NCBI GenBank assembly: GCA_045576335.1
Contig: JAZNGH010000036.1
Span: 7,470 to 71,469 of the forward strand
DNA length: 64,000 bases
Source: Scatosoma sp045576335
Lineage (GTDB): Bacteria; Bacillota; Clostridia; Christensenellales; Borkfalkiaceae
Reading direction: 5' to 3'
In this document: positions 58,110 through 64,000 of the stretch, piece after piece
How positions within the stretch are numbered: position 1 is the stretch's first letter
Layout of the letters: the number at the start of each line of letters is the position of its first letter
Position numbers and translations under genes: made by a program
Notes under the pieces: generated by a model
What the model saw: only the letters and a program-made list of their open reading frames with translations
Databases searched by the model: none
Told to the model about the DNA's origin: nothing

Positions 58110-59072
58110 TTGTTAAAAAGCCGTAAAAAAGAAGCGGAGCGGCTTAACCGCCGCTCCGCTGCCAACCGTCCCCGCTTTTCTCTGCACCCCCTGTTTTTGC
58201 TCGTGGGGGCGTGGTACTGTATCAAGGGCGAGCTGTTTTTGTTTTTGATGAGCTGTCTGGTCGCCGTGCAACACGAATGCGCGCACGCGTTCGCCGCGGC
58301 GAAGCTCGGATACAAGCTCAACCGTATCGTTTTGATGCCGTTCGGGGCGGTGATCGACGGAGATATGCGCGGCATATCGGCAAAGGACGAAATGACCGTC
58401 GCGTTTTGGGGACCGCTGTGTAACCTTTTGACGGCGGGGTTTTTTGCCGCGCTTTGGTGGTTTGCCCCTACCACGTATGCGTTCACCGACACCGCGTGCT
58501 ATACCTCGCTCACCATCGCGCTCGTCAATTTATTGCCCGCGTACCCTCTGGACGGCGGACGGATATTGCGCTCCGCGCTCGTGCGGACGTTCTCTAAAAG
58601 CACCTCGCAAACGCGGGAAGCCGAACGGCGCGCGGAGCGCGTTTGCCGCGCGCTTACCCTTGCTTTTTCTTTTTTGTGCTTGGCGGTGTTCGCTCTGCTT
58701 TGCGTGCAAAAACAGCCCAACTTTTCCCTTTTGGCGTTTGCGGCGTTTTTGCTCTTTGGCGGGATAGGAAACCGTGAAAAGAACGCCGTATACGATCGTA
58801 TGGATTTCTCCTGCAAGGACGCCTTGGCAAAGGGCGTGGAGCTTCGGCGCGTGGCGGTGCTTGGAAGCCGTCCCGTCAAAGATGCCCTTAAATATATCGC
58901 CCCTGGGAGCTATCTCGTTTTAGAGGTCTACGACGAAAACGAAAACAAGCTGTTCGATTTGCCGCAAAACGCGCTCGGCGAGTTCTTTTTGCGCTCCGAA
59001 AGTCCGTATACGCCGCTTGCAGAATTGCAAAAATGGGCAAAAATTGACCAAAAATCAATTAAAAACGCATAA
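58110..59072 (+). CDS. spoIVFB: SpoIVFB-like intramembrane metalloprotease (M50/S2P)
   Basis: 320 residues. The zinc site is HECAH (residues 55-59) in the second helix, and the third ligand is D148 in NLLPAYPLDGGRI. About six hydrophobic segments, then a soluble C-terminal CBS-like region. In B. subtilis SpoIVFB cuts pro-sigma-K in the mother cell. The start is TTG at 58110, four bases after the spoIVFA stop; no ATG or GTG precedes the conserved region. Confidence 0.88.
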   Translation: MLKSRKKEAERLNRRSAANRPRFSLHPLFLLVGAWYCIKGELFLFLMSCLVAVQHECAHAFAAAKLGYKLNRIVLMPFGAVIDGDMRGISAKDEMTVAFWGPLCNLLTAGFFAALWWFAPTTYAFTDTACYTSLTIALVNLLPAYPLDGGRILRSALVRTFSKSTSQTREAERRAERVCRALTLAFSFLCLAVFALLCVQKQPNFSLLAFAAFLLFGGIGNREKNAVYDRMDFSCKDALAKGVELRRVAVLGSRPVKDALKYIAPGSYLVLEVYDENENKLFDLPQNALGEFFLRSESPYTPLAELQKWAKIDQKSIKNA

Positions 59073-59088
59073 AATCACGCAAAACCTC

Positions 59089-59117
59089 TTGCCAAAGCCG
59101 TTCCCTTGTGTTATACT
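59089..59117 (+). promoter_or_regulatory. Promoter of rng
   Basis: TTGCCA (59089-59094), 17-base spacer, TATACT (59112-59117), 39 bases before the ATG. Confidence 0.65.
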
Positions 59118-59156
59118 TAAAGGGTTGGTGAAATTATTTAGGCAGATGCGCTTGTA

Positions 59157-60668
59157 ATGAAAAAAGAATGGTTTTTCGACCGCTATTGCGGGCAACAGTT
59201 CGCCGCGCTCAAAGAGGACGGCAAGCTGGCGGAATTTTCCGTGGAAAAAGAAAAACGCGGCGAAACCGTCGTGGGAAACGTGTATAAAGGCAGGGTTGTC
59301 AACGTCCTTTCGGGCATGAACGCTGCCTTCATTTCGTGCGGTCTTGCCAAAAATTGTTACCTGTCTATGGAGGAAACCTACACCGACTACACCAAGTACG
59401 ACGGCTCGTTCGTGCAGACGAACGTAAAGCCGCTCGATTTGAAGGTCGGCGACGAAATCCTCGTGCAAATCACCAAGCCCCCGCGCGGAAACAAGGGCGC
59501 GAAGGTGACTACGCACCTCTCTTTCGTGGGACGGCGTTTAATTTACCTGCCCAACACCGATTTTTTGGGGATATCCCGTAAAATCACGGACGAGCAGGAG
59601 CGCGAAAAGCTCTTGAAAATCGCCGATAAAATGCGTATGGGCAAGACCAACGAGGGGTTTATCGTTCGCACGCAAGCTCCGCTTGCTTCCTTGAAGCAGT
59701 TAAAGACGGAAGCGGAGTATTTGAAAAAACTGTATTTGGAAATGCGTAAGCGCGCGGAAAAAGCCCCGTTCGGGACGGTGCTTTACGAGGACGAGGAGTT
59801 GCCCGTCCGCACCATGCGCGATTCCCTCGGTGACGAAATCGTGGCGATTCACGTGGGCGACGAGGAATTATATCACAAGCTTTTATCCCTTATCAAGCTG
59901 CGCTCGGATATCCCCGAAAGGAAGCTCATCAAATACACGGGTGCCCGCTCCATGCTCAAAGAGTACGGAATAACCCCGCTCGTAAATGAAGCCACGAGCC
60001 CTATCGTACATTTGGATTGCGGGGGATATCTCGTCATCGAGCATACGGAAGCCATGACCGTCGTGGACGTGAATACGGGCAGCTACGTGGGCAAGGATAA
60101 TTTGGAGGAAACGGTTTTTGCCGTCAATTTGGAAGCGGCAAAGGAGATTGCTCGGCAGGTTCGGCTTCGCAACGTCGGCGGAATCGTCGTCGTCGATTTT
60201 ATCGATATGCTTTCCGAGGAGCACCGCCACGCCGTGACCGAAACGCTTTCTTCACGGCTCGCGCTCGATAAGGCGAAATGCCACGTGTTGCCTATGAGTG
60301 AGCTGTGTCTTACCCAGTTCACGCGCAAGCGCGTGGGCAACGATATGCAGTCTATGCTCGTCAAGCCCTGTTCGCATTGCGAGGGCAAGGGGTACGCGCC
60401 CGACGATATTTTCGTCATCACCCAGATACGCGCCGATATCCTCGATTGCTTTGCCGACGGGTATACCGCGGCGATTATTGAGCTGAACGAGGGCATTATG
60501 CGTAAGATTTTGAGCGAGGGCTTGTTCTCAATCGAAGCCAAGGCGCGTTGGAAGGACAAGCGTATTTATTTCGTTCCGCATAAAACGTACAAGGAAGACC
60601 AGTATTCCGTGCGCGGCGATACCGTGTCCGTTTTGCGTCTGCCCGACAACGCACAAATTTTGTATTGA
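59157..60668 (+). CDS. rng: Ribonuclease G/E family endoribonuclease
   Basis: 503 residues. The N-terminal S1 domain (GNVYKGRVVNVLSGMNAAFI) is interrupted by the RNase-H-like region; the catalytic magnesium aspartates appear in VVDVNTGSYVG and VVDFIDMLSEEHR. The zinc-link cysteines are in PCSHCEGKGYAPDD. Processes 5S/16S rRNA and mRNAs in other species. spoIVFB-rng is a common clostridial neighbourhood that normally leads on to rplU-rpmA; those genes are not downstream here. Confidence 0.95.
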   Translation: MKKEWFFDRYCGQQFAALKEDGKLAEFSVEKEKRGETVVGNVYKGRVVNVLSGMNAAFISCGLAKNCYLSMEETYTDYTKYDGSFVQTNVKPLDLKVGDEILVQITKPPRGNKGAKVTTHLSFVGRRLIYLPNTDFLGISRKITDEQEREKLLKIADKMRMGKTNEGFIVRTQAPLASLKQLKTEAEYLKKLYLEMRKRAEKAPFGTVLYEDEELPVRTMRDSLGDEIVAIHVGDEELYHKLLSLIKLRSDIPERKLIKYTGARSMLKEYGITPLVNEATSPIVHLDCGGYLVIEHTEAMTVVDVNTGSYVGKDNLEETVFAVNLEAAKEIARQVRLRNVGGIVVVDFIDMLSEEHRHAVTETLSSRLALDKAKCHVLPMSELCLTQFTRKRVGNDMQSMLVKPCSHCEGKGYAPDDIFVITQIRADILDCFADGYTAAIIELNEGIMRKILSEGLFSIEAKARWKDKRIYFVPHKTYKEDQYSVRGDTVSVLRLPDNAQILY

Positions 60669-60674
60669 CAGTGC

Positions 60675-60707
60675 GCCGCCTTTTTGTAAAAAAGGCGGCT
60701 TCTCTTT
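60675..60707 (+). terminator. Terminator of rng
   Basis: GCCGCCTTTTT pairs with AAAAAAGGCGGC, followed by TTCTCTTTT. Confidence 0.8.
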
Positions 60708-60733
60708 TGCTCGCAAAAAATTTTGTCATATCG

Positions 60734-60763
60734 TTGACAAAGCTTTTCTTAAAGTGATATAAT
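60734..60763 (+). promoter_or_regulatory. Promoter of the paralogue pair
   Basis: TTGACA (60734-60739), 18-base spacer, TATAAT (60758-60763). Confidence 0.8.
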
Positions 60764-60790
60764 AGATATAACAACAGCGAAAGGAGAAAA

Positions 60791-61465
60791 ATGATGGCAA
60801 AAAAAATTTACGCACCGTCTTGTAAGGACGCGCTTGTAACAGGTATTTATCAACCGCACAAAAAAGGTACGAAAATCTTTGCACCCAACGATAGCTTTGG
60901 CTTGGTGGAGCAGGGTTTTACGAAATTAAAGCTGTTTACGGACAGCGTTACGCTGGATAAAAAGTCCTTGCCCGGGCTGAAAATGCCCAAAATCCCGTTC
61001 TTTGGGAAAATCAAGTCCCTTTACGTGTACTTCTTCCCCTACGGATTTTCGGGAACGCTGAATTTTAACGAGGTCTTTACCTTGAAGAGCGGTAAAAAGG
61101 CGAGAATGGTTTTCACGCTGCAATACGAGGTGGAAATCGAAGAGGCAATGAAAGCGTATAATTTGTTGACCAAGGATTACGTTTGCAAATATTTCCCCGA
61201 CGCTAGTGGCTCGGTCATAAGCTTTGCGGAGTGGAGAAAGTTTTTGGTGGAAAAAATTACCGAAATGCTCATTGAACGCGAGTCGAAGAATTTGTCGTGG
61301 AAATACGAGCCGAATACGGGGCTTGGTCCGAACGGTCGCGGCGTGAACTATTCGAGCGTTAGCACGCACACGCAAATTGAAATGCTTTTGGGTAAGCTTT
61401 TCAAGGAAATCGGTTACAAGGAAAAGAGCCTGAAAGTGAAGTTTGGCGAAATCAATTATATTTAA
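60791..61465 (+). CDS. Unknown protein, first of a tandem paralogue pair
   Basis: 224 residues, soluble, no signal peptide. It shares with the next gene the order MAKKI...KGTxIxAPxxxFGxV, then LPGLKMPKIPFFGKI (identical in both), YFFPYG, a beta-rich stretch and a helical C-terminus ending in an EIGYKEKSLKVK-type strand. The N-terminal beta segments recall SPFH/virion-core-like proteins, but this is only an impression. AAGGAG is at the ATG. Together with its paralogue it forms a two-gene operon between strong terminators. Confidence 0.7.
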   Translation: MMAKKIYAPSCKDALVTGIYQPHKKGTKIFAPNDSFGLVEQGFTKLKLFTDSVTLDKKSLPGLKMPKIPFFGKIKSLYVYFFPYGFSGTLNFNEVFTLKSGKKARMVFTLQYEVEIEEAMKAYNLLTKDYVCKYFPDASGSVISFAEWRKFLVEKITEMLIERESKNLSWKYEPNTGLGPNGRGVNYSSVSTHTQIEMLLGKLFKEIGYKEKSLKVKFGEINYI

Positions 61466-61504
61466 TATAACGCCTCTGTCTTAACAAAAAGGAGAAATAA
61501 AATT

Positions 61505-62158
61505 ATGGCTAAAAAAATACAAGGTCCTATGCCGAGCAATGCGTTTGTTTCGGGGCTTGATCAAAAATTTGTGCCGGGTACAATCGTTTGCGCGCCGAAA
61601 AATTGTTTTGGTATGGTCGTCTACAAAAGTGAAGTGTTAAAGATTTTTGACGATAAAGTAAAGCTGGACGCAAAATCCGTTCCGGGGTTGAAAATGCCCA
61701 AAATTCCGTTTTTTGGAAAAATTGAAGGGGTTAGTATTTATTTCTTCCCTTATGGTCTTAAAGGCTCGTATTATTTAGATACAATCATTCAAGCGAACGG
61801 AAAAAAAATAGCGATAAAAATGAGAGTTGCTTACAATTTGACAGTTGAAAAGCCGTCTATCGTAAAGAAGCTTTTGGATAAGACGCATTCTGTCCGAGCT
61901 GATTCCAACGGCGCGGTGCTTTGTCCGTCGAGTATAGAATTATTGCTTAACGGGCAGATTTACGAATATTTGCGCGCGCGTGAAAAGGCAGGGAAAACTT
62001 GGAAATATATTCCTACGGGCACGCGCTTGGAATCCGCGGAAAACACGGAAACGGAAATTTGCTTGCGAGTAGAAATTGAAAAGGTATTTGAAGAGGTCGG
62101 GTATAAATGCAGCGCGTTGAATACCAAGGTCGATTTGATTGATTACGTAAACGAATAA
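61505..62158 (+). CDS. Unknown protein, second of a tandem paralogue pair
   Basis: 217 residues, a paralogue of the 60791 product. The block VPGLKMPKIPFFGKI and the downstream YFFPYGLKG are nearly unchanged, and the C-termini align (VFEEVGYKCSALNTKV against LFKEIGYKEKSLKVKF), while the rest has diverged strongly. It is more AT-rich and uses rarer codons than the first copy. AAAGGAG is the SD; 39 bases separate the two genes. Function unknown; heteromeric partners are a reasonable guess. Confidence 0.7.
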   Translation: MAKKIQGPMPSNAFVSGLDQKFVPGTIVCAPKNCFGMVVYKSEVLKIFDDKVKLDAKSVPGLKMPKIPFFGKIEGVSIYFFPYGLKGSYYLDTIIQANGKKIAIKMRVAYNLTVEKPSIVKKLLDKTHSVRADSNGAVLCPSSIELLLNGQIYEYLRAREKAGKTWKYIPTGTRLESAENTETEICLRVEIEKVFEEVGYKCSALNTKVDLIDYVNE

Positions 62159-62176
62159 AATTTTGCATAAAAAACG

Positions 62177-62214
62177 CGGCGGCGATAGAAAATTCTATCG
62201 CCGCCGTATTTTAT
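62177..62214 (+). terminator. Terminator of the paralogue pair
   Basis: CGGCGGCGATAGAA pairs with TTCTATCGCCGCCG over 14 bp with a two-base loop, then TATTTTAT. Confidence 0.8.
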
Positions 62215-62227
62215 AATCGTTTTTCGA

Positions 62228-62683
62228 TTAGACTTTATAAAGCTGCAACAAGAGGTTGTACAAGCCCGAATTGTTCCAGTACCGAATATCCGCGCTCAAT
62301 TTTTCCTTAAAGTCCTGCATATTGTTTACTTTTCTTACGGGGAAGCGTATTTCCGTGTAGGTTTGATTAAAGAAAAAAGTATATGCACTGTATTGCTCGC
62401 GAATCATTTTCATACCGTTTTGCGAGTAGGACAAATCAAGCCTTAACGCCGTTATGGTAAGACGAAACGTTTTATCTTTGTTATATTCACACTTAAAAAC
62501 AAAAGAATATTCGTCGTGAACACTATAAGAAACAGAACTGTTTGAAGATGTATAGAAAGGTTTGCCCATAATCTTAAACTTGCCCGTTCTACCGCCGACT
62601 TTTTTGGGTACGCCTAACGTAAGCTCGGTTTTGAATAAAGTTTTCATGTGTTTGGCTGCTTTTCTTTTATCGAAAAAGAACAT
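62228..62683 (-). CDS. Hypothetical protein
   Basis: A 151-residue basic, beta-rich protein (KFKIMGKPFYTSSNSSVSYS; YSFVFKCEYNKDKTFRLTIT) with an aromatic C-terminus (RYWNNSGLYNLLLQLYKV). No membrane segment, no family recognised. AAGGGG lies before the ATG at 62683. Convergent with the paralogue pair; whether it is related to it functionally is unknown. Confidence 0.6.
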   Translation of the reverse strand: MFFFDKRKAAKHMKTLFKTELTLGVPKKVGGRTGKFKIMGKPFYTSSNSSVSYSVHDEYSFVFKCEYNKDKTFRLTITALRLDLSYSQNGMKMIREQYSAYTFFFNQTYTEIRFPVRKVNNMQDFKEKLSADIRYWNNSGLYNLLLQLYKV

Positions 62684-62785
62684 AATTTTTACCCCTTCTT
62701 GTTGGATTTTAGTTTATTTTATCATAAAATACTTTCAAAGTCAAGGCTTTGTGTACGATTTTTTGAAAGAAGAAAAAAGGGGGTG

Positions 62786-62910
62786 AGATACGCTCCACTC
62801 GCTTCGCTCGGTCGGTATGACAATGGGGGTAATGCTTGCGCTCGGTCGGTATGATCCCCGCACCCGTCATACCGAGCGTAGGCGTAGCCGTAGTCGAGTG
62901 TATCTCGTAA
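62786..62910. repeat. Second copy of the TCATACCGA dispersed repeat
   Basis: GAGATACGCTCCACTCGC at the left and GTCGAGTGTATCTCG at the right are roughly inverted, with GCTCGGTCGGTATGA repeated inside and GTCATACCGAGCG facing it. It has the same building blocks as 26285-26520. The region 62684-63086 otherwise holds only a terminator and a promoter. Confidence 0.75.
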
Positions 62911-62970
62911 AATACAAAAAAGAACGGCATAACCGCTCTTCCCATAGGGATTTAAATTAAATAATTTATA

Positions 62971-63003
62971 AAACTCGACTTTCCATAAGTCGAGTTTTCT
63001 TTT
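62971..63003 (+). terminator. Hairpin terminator before the acetyltransferase promoter
   Basis: AAACTCGACTT-TCCAT-AAGTCGAGTTTT followed by CTTTT. Confidence 0.75.
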
Positions 63004-63019
63004 GTCTACGCAAAAGTGC

Positions 63020-63048
63020 TTGAATTAAATTTACTTTTTTGATATAAT
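63020..63048 (+). promoter_or_regulatory. Promoter of the acetyltransferase gene
   Basis: TTGAAT (63020-63025), 17-base spacer, TATAAT (63043-63048), 38 bases before the ATG. Confidence 0.8.
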
Positions 63049-63086
63049 AAAATCACCGATAAATAAGAACTTGTAGGAGAATAGAT

Positions 63087-63707
63087 ATGACAGAACACGA
63101 AAAAATGTTGAAAGGTTGGATGATTTACGACCCTTTCACCGAAGGTATGGCGGAAGAAAGAACAAAAGCCCACAAGCTTTGCAAACTTTATAACGACACG
63201 TTTGAAACAGACGTGGAACAACGGGAAAAGATTTTGAATGAGTTGTTGCCAAATAAGGGTGAAAATATATACCTGCAAGGTCCGATTTATTTTGATTTTG
63301 GCGTAAATACGTTTATCGGAAAAGGTAGTTATGCAAATTTTAATTTTACCGTTTTAGACGAAGGAAAAGTAACTATCGGGGAAAACGTATTTATCGGTCC
63401 TAACGTTTCTCTTTTAACAGCCATTCACCCCTTACGTTATCAAGAAAGAAATTCGTTTTATAATCCAACTACTGGAAATGTAACTAATTTAGAATATACA
63501 AAACCTATAACCATCGGCAATAATTGTTGGATTGCCGCAAACGTAACAATTTGCGCTGGTGTAACAATCGGGGACGGTTCGGTAATCGGCGCAGGCTCGG
63601 TTGTTACAAAGAATATTCCAGCAAATAGTTTAGCGGTGGGAAATCCGTGCCGAGTTATTCGCGAAATAACAGAAAAAGATGATATACTCAATAAACAGGA
63701 AATATAA
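63087..63707 (+). CDS. Sugar O-acetyltransferase (maltose/galactoside acetyltransferase family)
   Basis: A 206-residue left-handed beta-helix acetyltransferase. The N-terminal Maa domain (MLKGWMIYDPFTEGMAEERT) is followed by hexapeptide repeats (VTIGENVFIGPNVSLLTAIH with the catalytic His of HPL, then ITIGNNCWIAANVTICAGVT). Acetyl-CoA is the donor and a sugar hydroxyl the acceptor. It is more AT-rich than most neighbours and monocistronic, so possibly acquired. Confidence 0.93.
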   Translation: MTEHEKMLKGWMIYDPFTEGMAEERTKAHKLCKLYNDTFETDVEQREKILNELLPNKGENIYLQGPIYFDFGVNTFIGKGSYANFNFTVLDEGKVTIGENVFIGPNVSLLTAIHPLRYQERNSFYNPTTGNVTNLEYTKPITIGNNCWIAANVTICAGVTIGDGSVIGAGSVVTKNIPANSLAVGNPCRVIREITEKDDILNKQEI

Positions 63708-63810
63708 GCATTAAATAAATTCATTTTATCGAGTTGTTAATTTTTGTGGAAAAATTTTCAAAAGTGTAGCATACTATACTTTCAAAGGAAAGTCGTGTGT
63801 TTTGAAAAGC

Positions 63811-63870
63811 AAAAATAAAAGGATGGCAAATTTTTGGGGTGCATATCATTTTTGCTATCCTTTTATTTTT
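63811..63870. terminator. Long bidirectional hairpin
   Basis: 63811-63830 (AAAAATAAAAGGATGGCAAA) pairs with 63851-63870 over 20 bp with one G-T pair and a 20-base loop; T-rich on both strands. Confidence 0.75.
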
Positions 63871-63892
63871 CCTAAAAAATCCCTACGGGAAG

Positions 63893-63917
63893 AGCACCTA
63901 AACGGGTGCTTTTTTTA
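63893..63917 (+). terminator. Second terminator hairpin
   Basis: AGCACC-TAAACG-GGTGCT followed by TTTTTTT. I see no supported gene in 63918-64000; a 16-codon minus-strand frame there has no SD context. Confidence 0.65.
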
Positions 63918-64000
63918 CAATTAGGCTATATTAATCTTAATCACTGAACGTTTACCTTTAATAACACTCCGTTGTTTTTATGCTGTGCCATTTTATTACC

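Noticed and set aside
63945..64000. Partial gene entering from the right edge on the minus strand
   Set aside because: The only frame with an ATG ends after 16 codons and the others stop sooner; no evidence for a gene.

Overview
The window looks like a contiguous stretch of chromosome from an endospore-forming, low-to-mid GC Firmicute, most likely an uncultured member of class Clostridia. The evidence is spoVT, a gerA-type germination operon, yyaC, a spoIVFA/spoIVFB pair, a cysteine T-box leader, a CpsC/CpsD pair, RicT, and strong SD sequences with sigma-A-like promoters almost everywhere. I cannot place it below class. It is dense housekeeping DNA interrupted by AT-rich accessory islands.

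Layout. 1-2.9 kb: AT-rich DpnII-type restriction-modification operon. 3-9.6 kb: a short alaS, then cysE-cysS-AEC transporter behind a cysteine T-box that is separated from its operon by a 278-bp inverted-repeat element. 9.8-14.7 kb: DeoR regulator, M20 peptidase, a frameshifted DUF4838 gene, a DUF234-type ATPase. 14.8-18.36 kb: a small integrative element (hairpin array, structured non-coding region, divergent MobV relaxase with no canonical start codon, tyrosine integrase) abutting the 3' end of tRNA-Leu. 18.5-26.2 kb: spoVT, a phospholipase-C-like gene, a CvpA-like membrane gene, glnS, fhs, glyQS. 27-40.7 kb: gyrA/gyrB, MATE pump, gap, membrane protease, rsmI and a tRNA1(Val)-type methylase, and the gerA-B-C operon.

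40.7-50.7 kb is the replication-origin neighbourhood. A first cluster of DnaA boxes lies behind gerC; then come cvpA, yyaC, an XRE regulator with twin operators, a candidate preQ1 leader with queT, jag-yidC-yidD-rnpA-rpmH, dnaN and a SLOG protein. A second DnaA-box region with a DnaA-trio-like stretch lies directly before rsmG. Genes left of it are mostly on the minus strand, and rsmG starts a plus-strand run, so 49.66-49.97 kb is my preferred oriC. dnaA is not in the window, so it is not linked to dnaN in the usual way.

50.7-64 kb: a predicted beta-propeller membrane protein, cpsC/cpsD, ricT-holB, a Cas4-like nuclease domain, an ECF sigma factor, spoIVFA-spoIVFB-rng, two tandem paralogues of unknown function, and a sugar O-acetyltransferase.

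The least explained stretch is 14.8-15.63 kb. It has a series of hairpins with different stems but a shared ATTAGG-type loop, then a tiny ORF with an ideal SD, a candidate pseudoknotted RNA and crossing inverted repeats, all leading into the unusual relaxase. All functional statements are from reading the sequence; no database search was run.
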